This document shows, in pieces, positions 1-8,405 of a stretch of 64,000 bases of DNA (within the stretch, counting starts at the first letter, position 1; every line of letters begins with the position of its first letter). The stretch is from DSVZ01 sp964568145. Lineage in GTDB: Bacteria > Verrucomicrobiota > Verrucomicrobiia > Limisphaerales > J093. Position numbers and translations under genes: made by a program. The DNA lies in assembly GCA_964568145.1 (NCBI GenBank), contig CAZMOZ010000001.1, positions 124,001-188,000 on the forward strand, given 5' to 3'. The notes below the pieces were generated by a model that saw nothing but the letters and a program-made list of their open reading frames with translations, was not told the origin of the DNA and ran no database searches.

Positions 1-1505
1 CGGTCTCCCGGCGTGACGCAGGCAGCCTTGCGCCAAGCGGCCACTATTTCCTTCCAGCCTTCGACGGCACGCGGCCGGATGCGGTAGGCGTCCTCCGCAT
101 GACTGGAGGCGGAGCGCCGGGCACAAAACTCATCGAGCCACTGGACAGCGGCGGTGTGCTGTGCATGCAGTGGCTCAAGCTTCGCGGCCTCGCACGTGAA
201 CTGGCGGCGCTCGGCTTCCGCGCGTTTGGCCCAAGTGTGCGCGAGGCAGACGCGGCGGGCGGCGTGGTCGAGCATCACGGCGAACTCGCTATGGCGGGCC
301 GCTTCGCGTTCAGGCGCTTCGTCATCCGCGGGCTTATCGGACTTCAAGCCGCCTAGATAGCTGAAGCCGCAGGCCGCTTCGACTTGGGCCAGCAGCCGGT
401 CGCTCCATTCGCGATGTCCTTTGCCGCCGGTCTTTCCCCGGCTGGCTTCCGCGTCCTCGTCGGCAGACCGGGCAAACTTGGTCAAGTCTTCCGGCGAGAT
501 CACGGCCTGGTTCCCCAAGGCTTTCACCCAGTTCCGGGTGGCGCTTTTGTAGCCGGGTCCGCTGATGAGCGACAGGATGGCTTCCGGCGTGGCCGCGGCT
601 GGGGCGAACTCCGCGAGGGCTCCGGCGAGCCGGTCGAAAAATGCCGTCTGTATTATCGGGCCAACGGCGGTAGCGGCCGACTGTTTAATTGCATCGTAAA
701 CGCGGGCGAGGCGGGTGAAGTCCACTCCCTGTCCGGTGCCGAAACGGCTGCTCAGCCACTGCCCCGCTTTCTGAACCAAGTCCTTGGCCTTCTCCTCGCC
801 ACCCGTTTCTTCGCCCTCCAGCGCGACCGGTTCAAGGTAACCCGTGATCGAGCCAAAGAACGGCAGCAACAAATCCCAAACCTCTTCGCGAGTGAGTGAA
901 GACCCAAGCCGAGCGGTCGCGGCATCGAACGCCGCGCTGCGGTTCACCCAGGTCGCGCTGTCCTTGATGTCGGCTTCGAGTGAGCCGCGGCAATGGCGCA
1001 CCCAATCGTCAATCTCCGGGGGCGTCAGGCCGCGCTGCTGCAGGATTTCGCAGAGCGCCTCGGTGACCTTGAGCTTATCCCTCCCCAGGTTGAACTGAGC
1101 AGGCCCGGTGTAGCCAACCTCGACAGTGAGCCACGAGAGTGCGAGCAGCACGCGCCGTTCACCCAGGCGGGCGTCACGTTTCTCAGCGGCAGAAGCACGG
1201 GCGTCGGCTTCATCTGGGGCAGGCTTGGGCGCGGGTTTCGCCGACTTGGCGGCTTTCCGGAGTTCGACGAGTTCCTGCTGGATGTCGGCCTCAGTGAGTT
1301 CCGGCAATTCCGCCAGCCCGTGGTCCAAGCCGCCCCGCAGCGTGAGCAGCCAGTCGCCGAAGGCGGCGGCGCCTCGGTTCACGGCAACATGCGTGCGCCA
1401 GAGCCGGCTGCGCCAGGAAGGGTCGTCGGGCGCAGCCGGGGCCAGGCGAAGGGTGTAGGCGCGCGGGGTGGGCGAGAGCTTGGGCGGGTCGTCCCGGTCA
1501 GCCAT
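1..1505 (-). CDS. cas12b: Cas12b (C2c1) type V-B CRISPR effector, N-terminal 501 codons, cut by the window edge
   Basis: The minus strand is open from ATG at 1505-1503 to base 1 with no stop, giving 501 complete codons. Residues 17-21 read YTLRL, followed by WRSRLWRTHVAVNRG (31-45) and FGDWLLTLRGG (49-59). This is the conserved N-terminal strand-helix block of Cas12b, a protein of about 1100-1400 residues guided by crRNA and tracrRNA. Near the end (about 473-491) RPRAVEGWKEIVAAW matches the block that in characterised Cas12b proteins reads like 'RALRGW...W'. That block lies roughly 130-170 residues further in than in AacCas12b, so this belongs to a long form. Residues 84-100 are a Lys/Ala/Pro linker. 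The RuvC and Nuc regions would lie left of base 1, so catalytic residues cannot be checked. No strong Shine-Dalgarno precedes the ATG, and the frame stays open upstream. 115 bp separate it from the protease gene on the same strand. No array, cas1, cas2 or cas4 is seen in the window. Confidence 0.85.
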   Translation of the reverse strand, partial: MADRDDPPKLSPTPRAYTLRLAPAAPDDPSWRSRLWRTHVAVNRGAAAFGDWLLTLRGGLDHGLAELPELTEADIQQELVELRKAAKSAKPAPKPAPDEADARASAAEKRDARLGERRVLLALSWLTVEVGYTGPAQFNLGRDKLKVTEALCEILQQRGLTPPEIDDWVRHCRGSLEADIKDSATWVNRSAAFDAATARLGSSLTREEVWDLLLPFFGSITGYLEPVALEGEETGGEEKAKDLVQKAGQWLSSRFGTGQGVDFTRLARVYDAIKQSAATAVGPIIQTAFFDRLAGALAEFAPAAATPEAILSLISGPGYKSATRNWVKALGNQAVISPEDLTKFARSADEDAEASRGKTGGKGHREWSDRLLAQVEAACGFSYLGGLKSDKPADDEAPEREAARHSEFAVMLDHAARRVCLAHTWAKRAEAERRQFTCEAAKLEPLHAQHTAAVQWLDEFCARRSASSHAEDAYRIRPRAVEGWKEIVAAWRKAACVTPGD

Positions 1506-1620
1506 AGATGGTAAGTGCCGCGAGTATGGCGAGGAAAGCCGTTCGGCACAAGCCTCCCACGCACGCCGACGTCGGCCAGCATGCCGTCGGGGCTTTCTGC
1601 CACGCGCGCGGTGACGCCGC

Positions 1621-4600
1621 TTACTTGCTCTTGTCCGGGTAGGGCGGGGGCGCGGGAATCTTGACCGGCTGTGTTTCCAGGGCCGCCTTGATCTCGGCGA
1701 TGGCGCGAAGCAGCTGGTCGTCCACGCCGGCGAATTCCCGCGCCGGGTCGTTGTCCACCTCGATGTCCGGCTCGACGCCAACGCCCTCCATCACCCATTC
1801 GCGGGCTTCGAGGTCGAAGCGGCTGAATTCGGGCCGGTTCAGGTACCCGCCATCAAGCAGCGGCAGCGTGCCCCGGATGCCCACCACGCCGCCCCAGGAG
1901 CGCTGGCCGATGATCGGCCCCAGCCGGTGCTTGCGGAAGCGGTAGCCGATGATGTCGCCATCGCTGGCGCTGTGCTGATCCAGCAGCAGCACCTTGGGAC
2001 CGAGCACCTGTCCGGCGGGGTCCACGTTCACGGCACCGTTGCGGGCGATGGTCCAGAACACCGGCTCGCGGCGCAGGCGCTCGGCGATCATCGGGGAGAC
2101 GTTGCCGCCGCCGTTGCCGCGGCAGTCGAGGATCAGCGCCTCCTTGTGCAGTTGCGGGTAGTAGAACTTGGCGAATTCGTTTAAGCCCGGCACGCCCATG
2201 TCCGGCACATGCACGTAGCCCACGCGACCTTTGGTTTCCTTCTCAACTGTCTCGATGTTCTTCAAAACCCAGTCGAGGTAGTACAGCGGCTGCTCGTTGT
2301 CGGTGGGGATGACCGTGACCTCGCGGACGCCTTCCTCCTTGGGCTCGGCGTTGACTGTGAGGCGGACCTGCTTGCCCGCGGTGCCGACCAACGCGGCGTA
2401 AAGGTCGGGCATTTCCTTGGTCGAGCGACCGTTCACCGCCAGGATGAACTCGCCGGCCTTCACGTTGACGCCGATTTCCGTGAGCGGGCTGCGGTATTTC
2501 GGGTCCCAGTTGTGGCCGGGCAGGATGCGGTCAATCCGGTAAAAGCCGCTCGCGTCGCGGCTGATCCGGGCGCCCAACAAGCCCAGCGGGACGCGCTCGG
2601 GCTTGGGCAGGTCGCCGCCGCCCACGTAGGCGTGGCCGGCGTTCAACTCGCCGATCATCTCGCCGATGACATACGTGAGGTCGCCGCGGTGGCGGACGTG
2701 CGCCAGCAACGGCTCGTACCGCGCGCGCATGGCCGGCCAGTCCACGCCATGCAGGTTCGGCGCGTAGAAGAAATCCCGCATCTGCCGCCAGCACTCGTGG
2801 AAGATCTGCGCCCACTCGGCCGGGCGGTCGAGCGTGACCTTGAGGTCGGCCAGGCTGAGCTTCTTTTCCGCGAGGTCGAGCTTGGCGGTCGGCGGGTCCA
2901 CGATGGCGAAGTCGTTCCCGGCCTTGAGCAGCATCTTCTTGCGGTCCGCGGAAAGGCGGTAGCCCGCGACCTCGCCCAGCTCGGTCTCCTTTTCCTTGTC
3001 GAGCTCGAAGAGGCACAGCTTGCCTTTGCGAAGGTAGTACAGCTTGTCGCCGGCGGAGGCGAGGCCGCCATAGGTCGAGGCCGCGGGCGGCAGCACCGCG
3101 ATGCGCTGCGCCAGGCCTTCGGCGTCCACCTTCACCACGACCTTCTTGTCGTCCTTTTTCTCGGTGGGTTTGCCAACGGCGTCCTTCGACTCTTCGGCAC
3201 TTTTCTCGGATTTGGACTCGCCGTCATCCTTCGCCGCCTCGGCGCCGGGTCTCGCCTTCACGTCGGGCGGCGTGTCCTTCGGCTTTTCCTCCGGGAGCTT
3301 CACCTCGTCGGATTTGGGCGCCAGCGGCGACGCCGTGTCACGCGCCAGCGTCACGAGGTACAGGCGCTGCATGTCCGTGTACACATGATTCCATTCGGTC
3401 GCGCCGTAGGTCGGGTTGAACGAGCGCTCGGACACAAAGAACAGGTATTTGCCGTCGCTGCTGAAGGCCGGCTCACTCACGTCGAACCAGCCATCGGTGA
3501 CCCGCACCGTCGTCTGGTCCGCGAGCGAGTACAGGTGGATGTTCGGGAAGCGGCGGACCTCCGGTTTGACGTACGCCAGCCACTGGCTGTCCGGCGACCA
3601 CGCGAAGTCGCGGATTTCCCAGGCCTCCGACTGCGCCGCCAGCGTCAACGCCTTTGACTCCACCTCCACGAACTGGAGCCGGTTCTTCTTGTCTGTCCAG
3701 GCGATGCGTTTCGCGTCCGGCGACCAGGCCAGCTCGTACTTGTAAGTGTCCGCGCCAGAGGTGAGCTGTTGCGGCTCGCCGGTGCCGTCCTGGGGTCGGA
3801 TCCAGATTTCGTCTTCGCCGGACTGGTCGCTCACATACGCGATCCAGCGGCCATCCGGCGACCACACGGCGTTGCGCTCATGCACGCCGGGCGTCCGGGT
3901 GAGGTTGCGCGTCGGGCCGTGCTTCGCGGGCACGGTGAACACGTCGCCTCGCGCGCCGAACACCGCGCGGCTGCCGTCCGGCGCCACGTCCCAGGTGGTG
4001 GTGTCCCTGCTCACGTCGCGCAGGCCACCCCGGCCCACGGCCAGGTCGTCGCGGATTTCGATGGGCACCTGCTCGACGCTCTCGCTGCCAAGGTTGAAGC
4101 GATGGATGTACCCGCCGTTCTCGAACACGATGGCTTCGTCGCCCAGCGAGGGAAACTTCACCGCGAACTCCGTGAAGTGCGTGAGCTGTCGCGTCTGGCG
4201 CGTCTTGAGGTCGAGCACGAAGAGGTTCGCCTGGCGGTTGGCGTCGCGCTCGGAAACAAAGTAGATGCGCTCGCCGCGCCACATCGGGAAGATGTCCTGC
4301 GCCGGGTCGTCGGTGAGCCGGGTGGTCTGCATCGTCTCGAAGTCGTACAGCCAGAGGTCGTCGGCTTGCCCGCCGCGATAGCGCTTCCAGGTGCGGAACT
4401 CGCGGAAGACCCGGTTGTAGGCCAGTTGCCGGCCGTCCGGCGAGAAGCTGCACCACCCGCCGCGCGGCAAGGGCAGCGTCTCCGGCACGCCGCCCGTGAG
4501 CTTCGCCAGCGTCAACTCGCCCTTGAAGGCGTTCCACTGCATGCGCCGCGAGCGATAGACCACCGTCTCGTGGTCGCGCCAGGTGAGCACGATGTTGTTC

Positions 4601-4959
4601 GGCCCCATCCGGTCCGACACGTCGTCGCGCTCGATGGTGGCGGTGTGGGTGAGCCGCCGGGGCTCGCCGCCCCCGGCGGGGATCACGTACACCTCGGTGC
4701 TGCCGTCGTACTGACCGGTGAACGCGATCCAGCGGCCGTCCGGTGAAAAACGGGGGAACATCTCGTAACCGTCGTGGCTGGTGAGCCGGCGGGCCACCCC
4801 GCCGCGCGCGCCAACCGTGTACAGATCGCCCGCGTAGGTGAACACCAGTTGGTCACCGTGAATGGCGGGGAACCGCAACAGACGGGCCTCCCCGGCGGCC
4901 GCGGCCGGCAGCAGGATCGTGGCAAACGCGGCGGAAAAAACGGCAATCAGCTTGTGCAT
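1621..4959 (-). CDS. Tricorn-like S41 peptidase with WD40-like propeller repeats and PDZ domain
   Basis: The ATG at 4959 gives about 1112 residues beginning MHKLIAVFSAAFATILLPAAAA, a clear Sec signal peptide; the frame opens further upstream but without a signal. The N-terminal half carries repeated FSPDGRW/WSPDGRW motifs of PD40 (TolB-like) propellers. A charged Lys/Glu/Asp-rich linker follows, and then the tricorn core. NAGHAYVGG supplies the expected catalytic His, a PDZ-like stretch comes next, and HSASDGDIIGYRF holds the likely nucleophilic Ser. Tricorn peptidases trim peptides in archaeal cytosol; bacterial secreted homologues probably degrade oligopeptides in the periplasm, which is inferred. 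It is the nearest gene upstream of cas12b, but nothing suggests a functional link. Confidence 0.88.
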   Translation of the reverse strand: MHKLIAVFSAAFATILLPAAAAGEARLLRFPAIHGDQLVFTYAGDLYTVGARGGVARRLTSHDGYEMFPRFSPDGRWIAFTGQYDGSTEVYVIPAGGGEPRRLTHTATIERDDVSDRMGPNNIVLTWRDHETVVYRSRRMQWNAFKGELTLAKLTGGVPETLPLPRGGWCSFSPDGRQLAYNRVFREFRTWKRYRGGQADDLWLYDFETMQTTRLTDDPAQDIFPMWRGERIYFVSERDANRQANLFVLDLKTRQTRQLTHFTEFAVKFPSLGDEAIVFENGGYIHRFNLGSESVEQVPIEIRDDLAVGRGGLRDVSRDTTTWDVAPDGSRAVFGARGDVFTVPAKHGPTRNLTRTPGVHERNAVWSPDGRWIAYVSDQSGEDEIWIRPQDGTGEPQQLTSGADTYKYELAWSPDAKRIAWTDKKNRLQFVEVESKALTLAAQSEAWEIRDFAWSPDSQWLAYVKPEVRRFPNIHLYSLADQTTVRVTDGWFDVSEPAFSSDGKYLFFVSERSFNPTYGATEWNHVYTDMQRLYLVTLARDTASPLAPKSDEVKLPEEKPKDTPPDVKARPGAEAAKDDGESKSEKSAEESKDAVGKPTEKKDDKKVVVKVDAEGLAQRIAVLPPAASTYGGLASAGDKLYYLRKGKLCLFELDKEKETELGEVAGYRLSADRKKMLLKAGNDFAIVDPPTAKLDLAEKKLSLADLKVTLDRPAEWAQIFHECWRQMRDFFYAPNLHGVDWPAMRARYEPLLAHVRHRGDLTYVIGEMIGELNAGHAYVGGGDLPKPERVPLGLLGARISRDASGFYRIDRILPGHNWDPKYRSPLTEIGVNVKAGEFILAVNGRSTKEMPDLYAALVGTAGKQVRLTVNAEPKEEGVREVTVIPTDNEQPLYYLDWVLKNIETVEKETKGRVGYVHVPDMGVPGLNEFAKFYYPQLHKEALILDCRGNGGGNVSPMIAERLRREPVFWTIARNGAVNVDPAGQVLGPKVLLLDQHSASDGDIIGYRFRKHRLGPIIGQRSWGGVVGIRGTLPLLDGGYLNRPEFSRFDLEAREWVMEGVGVEPDIEVDNDPAREFAGVDDQLLRAIAEIKAALETQPVKIPAPPPYPDKSK

Positions 4960-5104
4960 GACCGGAGCATTTCCTGCCGGGCGGAATCGGAACAAGCAGA
5001 AAGCGGCGGCTGGAGCGCAGAAGGTGCGTCCGCGGCTGATGCGAGGGAAGTTCGGGACTCGCGGCGCTCGCCCCTCCGTCCTCCACGGTGGAGCGCCGTC
5101 AGGG

Positions 5105-6193
5105 CTACGAGCCGAGCGCGGCAAGGCACGCCTCGCGAGCCTCCGGGCTGGCGATCAGGTTGGCCCAAGCCCGCGCGGCGTGGACATCGTACGGGCTGGC
5201 CACGCGCGCCAAAGCCGCGGCGGCTTCATCCCGCAACCCGCCCGCCGGCAGGTTTTCGATCCAAGATCCGACCGTTTCCCAGCCGTTTCGTGACCAGACC
5301 CGGATTAGATTTTCCACCGCGGCCACGCGGAGCGGCTGCGCGGGGAATTGCTCCAGCCAGGCGGCGGCTTCGGAAGGGCTGCGCTCCGCCCAGCGTTGCA
5401 CAATGCCCACGACCGCGCGGTCGCACTCCGGCCCCGGCGGCAGCGAATCGAGCGCCAGGCACGCTGCGGCGCGGGGATCGTGAGCGGCCACAGCCAGCGC
5501 GAGCGCCTGCCACACGCGATCTCCCGCCTGACTTGGCGCAAGGCTGGCCAGCCATTCACAAGTCGCTACGGGGGCTTTGGCGGCCCAGGCGCGGGCCACA
5601 TGCGCCAGGGTTTCCTCGCGGACCGTTTCGTCGGCACAGATCAAGGCCAGTTTAGCCGCGTTGGCCGGGTCTTGCGCCGCCCATTCCTGCGCGACGATGC
5701 TCAGTGCCAGGTCGCGGTGCAGGCCGGGTTCGCGCGCTTGCGTCCAAGCCGCCGCCGCGGCCGGATCGCGCGCGCTCCACGAAGCGAGCACCTGTGCCAG
5801 ATGACGTCGTTGACGGTCACGGTCGGGGAACTGCCACGCCCAAGCTGCGGCGGCTTCGGGATGCGTGTGGACCCAATCGGCAAGCCGGCTTGCAGCTACG
5901 ACTTCGCCGCTGGATTCCTGGCTGAGGTCCGGAAGCGGAAGGCCACGGAGACGGCCGGACGATGCGGCAACCACAGCCCTGAGCCTTGACTGGCTTGGCT
6001 GCGGGTCGGCTGCAATCTGGTCCGTGTTGGGCGGAGGTTCCGAAGCTGCCGGGCTTCGTGGCGCCGCCACTGGCGCTTTCAAGAATGGAAGCACCAGCAG
6101 CACGGCCGCCAGCGCCAGCGCCCCACGCAGCGCGAAGCTTGCGCGGGTGTTGCACCCGGTCGGGCAACTGCGTGGCCGGGCGCCGGGTTTCAT
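5105..6193 (-). CDS. Membrane-anchored or secreted protein with helical W/A-rich repeats, function unknown
   Basis: The protein has 362 residues. A basic N-terminus and one hydrophobic segment (about residues 22-40) suggest a signal or anchor. The rest is a run of about 30-residue helical repeats with signatures like W...DPAAAAAW, WAAQDPANAAKLA and WAERSPSEAAAWLEQFP. This alpha-solenoid is common in Verrucomicrobia and Planctomycetes and resembles HEAT/TPR arrays. Its ATG overlaps the stop of the upstream gene by 4 bases (ATGA at 6190-6193), so the two are probably co-translated. The family usually has no assigned function; a scaffold role is only a guess. Confidence 0.7.
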   Translation of the reverse strand: MKPGARPRSCPTGCNTRASFALRGALALAAVLLVLPFLKAPVAAPRSPAASEPPPNTDQIAADPQPSQSRLRAVVAASSGRLRGLPLPDLSQESSGEVVAASRLADWVHTHPEAAAAWAWQFPDRDRQRRHLAQVLASWSARDPAAAAAWTQAREPGLHRDLALSIVAQEWAAQDPANAAKLALICADETVREETLAHVARAWAAKAPVATCEWLASLAPSQAGDRVWQALALAVAAHDPRAAACLALDSLPPGPECDRAVVGIVQRWAERSPSEAAAWLEQFPAQPLRVAAVENLIRVWSRNGWETVGSWIENLPAGGLRDEAAAALARVASPYDVHAARAWANLIASPEAREACLAALGS

Positions 6194-7667
6194 GGAATTA
6201 CCGTGAGGTTGTCGAACGTCGCCGTGGCCGGTTGTACGGGGTCGCCGGAAGTCACCGCCAGACCGAGGTACACCTCCGCGCCCATGCCGACCGTGACAGC
6301 GGAGTTAACGCGAGTCCAGTTCACGCCATCGCTGGAGCGGTACGCCGTGAAAGTGTCGCCAACTCGCGTGAGGCGGAACCAGTTGCCCGGCGGCGGATAC
6401 GGCATGCCGTCGTAGACGTAGATCACACCGCCGCCCGGCGACGCGCGGTGCTGCCGCAACACGGCGATGGGCGTGAGGTGAATGAAGACCATCCGCGCGG
6501 AATCGCCCAGCGTGTCGCGGATCATCAAGCCAGCCTTGGCGTACGGCGAAGCCGACACCAGCGAACTGACGCGCCCGGTGATTTCGCCGTCGCCGGATAA
6601 AGCCTGGTAAAGGAAGTGGCCTTCATCGGAGAAACCGCCGATGTCCTGCGCCGACGACTTCAGGGTGAACACGCCGTTGACGTGTGTGGAACTGCCTTCC
6701 AACTGCGGCGTCCCAAGGTCTGTGGCTATCCACGGAGGCGGGATCAGCGGAACCACCGTCAGGGTGAAGGAACGCGCGGCGCTCAGTTCGCCGTCCGAAA
6801 CGCTCACGGNNNNNNNNNNNNNNNNNNNNNNNNNNNNNNNNNNNNNNNNNNNNNNNNNNNNNNNNNNNNNNNNNNNNNNNNNNNNNNNNNNNNNNNNNNN
6901 NNNNNNNNNACCGTGAAGGCGATCGGGCCGGTCGAGGTGTCCTCGGCGAGGGTGCGGTTGGCGAGGGCGCCGATGGTCGGGCGGTCGTTGACCGCGCTGA
7001 CCGTCAGGGTGAAGGAACGCGCGGCGCTCAGTTCGCCGTCCGAAACGCTCACGGTGATGGTGGCGGTGCCGGTCTGGTTGGCCGCCGGGGTGACGGTCAG
7101 CGTGCGGCTGGTGCCGCTGCCGCCCAGGACCAGCCCGGCGGCGGGCACCAGCGTGCTGTTGCTCGCGGCGGCGGTGACGACAAGCGTGGCCGGGTCGTTG
7201 TCCACGTCGCCCACCGTGAAGGCGATCGGGCCGGTCGAGGTGTCCTCGGCGAGGGTGCGGTTGGCGAAAGAGCTGATCGTGGGCGCTTGATTCGTCGTCG
7301 GGTTGGGCGTGCGGTATTCGACCTCATTCGAGTAGTCGCTTTCCAACCCGCCCGGCGCATACGCGGTGACCGCGAAGTAATACGTGGTCGCGTCGCTGAG
7401 GCCGGGCACCGTGGCCGTGGTGGCCAGACCGGCGTCCAGTTGTTGCGAGTACGTCCGGCTTTGCGTTCCCCAGTAAACCTTGTAGCCCGTCACCTCCACG
7501 CTGGGACTGGGATCCCACGCCAGGCGCACTTCCGCGGCGGACGCGATGCCGCAAATCCAAAGCAGGAACACGGAAATCCGCCAGGTCAGGCGCGGGGTGC
7601 CCACGCGGAGTTGCGGGCGATTGTAGAACGGCAGCCAGCTCAAGATGCAATTCATGCCTGTTGTCAT
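6190..7667 (-). CDS. Secreted protein: fibronectin III domain, Ig/cadherin-like tandem repeats, concanavalin-like C-terminus; interrupted by an assembly gap
   Basis: Reading from 7667 or 7655 (MNCILSWLPF...), there is a signal-like hydrophobic stretch ending IASAAEV. An Fn3 domain follows (VRLAWDPSPSVEVTGYKVYW). Next come near-identical modules of 101 residues starting ANRTLAEDTSTGPIAFTVGD and containing VDNDPATL, typical of bacterial surface cadherin-like repeats. After the gap, the protein ends with a domain containing GHFLYQALSGDGEITGRVSS and GLMIRDTLGDSARMVF, a beta-sandwich seen in many verrucomicrobial secreted proteins. The two halves are out of frame across the 100 Ns, but would join in frame if the gap were 158 bp. 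The start is uncertain among 7760, 7667 and 7655; the last two keep the signal peptide compact. Confidence 0.7.
6755..7268 (-). repeat. Tandem 303-bp coding repeat (101-residue modules) containing the scaffold gap
   Basis: The sequence from 6910 (ACCGTGAAGGCGATCGGG) recurs at 7213 and is identical for about 56 bases. The sequence from 6755 (ACCGTCAGGGTGAAGGAACG) recurs at 7000. The 6910 to 7213 spacing is 303 bp. The N run sits inside a second copy, at the place equivalent to 7055-7212. Confidence 0.85.
6810..6909. other. Assembly gap of 100 N
   Basis: Exactly 100 ambiguous bases, a conventional placeholder length rather than a measured one. It lies in a tandem repeat, the likely reason the assembler broke here. 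Confidence 0.98.
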
Positions 7668-7981
7668 GCAAGTGTCCGACAAAGTCCTCAGTCCGAACGT
7701 GGACGTTCCAGCGTTAGCAATGGCAATGCCAGGGCTCGCAGGAACAAGCCGAGGCCGCAAGTGCGCTCAAGTGCTCTCGGGGTGCGCGGGATGCGAATGT
7801 AAGCCGTCCCTGCGGCCTTTCCTTGCTTCCTTGCTGGGACCGACTGGGAACCGGCGCCGGCGGAGCCGGGCCGATGTCGTGCGCACCCGAGCGGCAAGAC
7901 ACGAACTACGTGTCAAATCGAGCGCCACGCGTCAAGCCTTCAGACCAAATTATTGTACGGTACCCTCCGCGGGCGCTCGCG
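7668..7981. other. Intergenic stretch, no gene seen
   Basis: No convincing coding frame on either strand. It holds the presumed promoter region of the minus-strand Fn3/cadherin protein, including a small palindrome GAACGTGGACGTTC at 7695-7708 about 30 bases upstream of that start. Confidence 0.5.
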
Positions 7982-8263
7982 TCATGGTGAATGGCTATTC
8001 GCCCTCGGCGGCCGGCCCTGACCAGGCATGCCGCCCAGGGATTCGATCAAGGCGACCAGTTCGTCACGCACACGCGACCGCCGTTGCGTCCCCAAGTGAA
8101 GCGGGTCCGTGTTCAACAGCGGCCACGGTCTGGTGTGGACATGCCGGGCGCGGCCGATCTCATCAGAGCGCACTCCCAGCCGCCTCGCCAAATCCCAAGG
8201 GGTGAGTCCCTCCCAGTTCGCATCGTTGATGTCGCCGCCGGCTTGAACCAGCAACTCGACCAT
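7982..8263 (-). pseudogene. Ankyrin-repeat protein fragment, 5' part missing
   Basis: The 93-residue frame begins MVELLVQAGGDINDANWEG and continues LTPWDLARRLG, which is the second half of an ankyrin repeat. A whole repeat normally starts earlier (G.TPLH.A...G). In the same frame the stop of the neighbouring sialidase remnant (TGA at 8276-8278) lies 12 bases upstream, so the N-terminal part is absent. The C-terminal half has no recognised domain. It is probably a remnant left by a rearrangement; a short independently expressed protein cannot be excluded. Confidence 0.55.
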
Positions 8264-8275
8264 GTGTAGCCGGCC

Positions 8276-8405
8276 TCAGCGCGCCCGCGCGTCGAGTTCC
8301 GCTAGCTTCAGCCGCACGCTCACGATGTACGGCGGTTCGCCTTTCACCCAATGGCCGTAGGTGGTCGCCACGATCGTGCCGTCGGGCAGGACTGCGACGT
8401 CGATG
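8276..8405 (-). pseudogene. 3'-end fragment of a sialidase-like gene
   Basis: This encodes VLPDGTIVATTYGHWVKGEP and the remaining C-terminal residues, ending ...LDARAR and TGA at 8276. It is the tail of the intact DUF3472-sialidase at 14737-16671. The DNA of 8287-8398 matches 14748-14859 at 105 of 112 positions by eye. Upstream the match stops abruptly and the M36 pseudogene's stop follows at 8406. There is no start signal or N-terminal part, so it is a non-functional remnant. Confidence 0.8.
8287..8398 (-). repeat. Direct repeat, copy 1 (sialidase 3' end)
   Basis: 112 bp with 7 mismatches to the second copy at 14748-14859, in the same orientation. Together the copies flank about 6.3 kb carrying the M36 pseudogene and the twin propeller genes. 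Confidence 0.85.

Noticed and set aside
1..1620. CRISPR array or tracrRNA next to cas12b
   Set aside because: No repeated units of 25-40 bp with spacers were seen in the first 2 kb or elsewhere; the array, if any, lies outside the window.
7695..7708. GAACGTGGACGTTC as an SOS (LexA) box
   Set aside because: The spacing (GAAC-N6-GTTC) fits neither the Gram-positive nor the known verrucomicrobial LexA pattern, and the downstream gene is not DNA-repair related.
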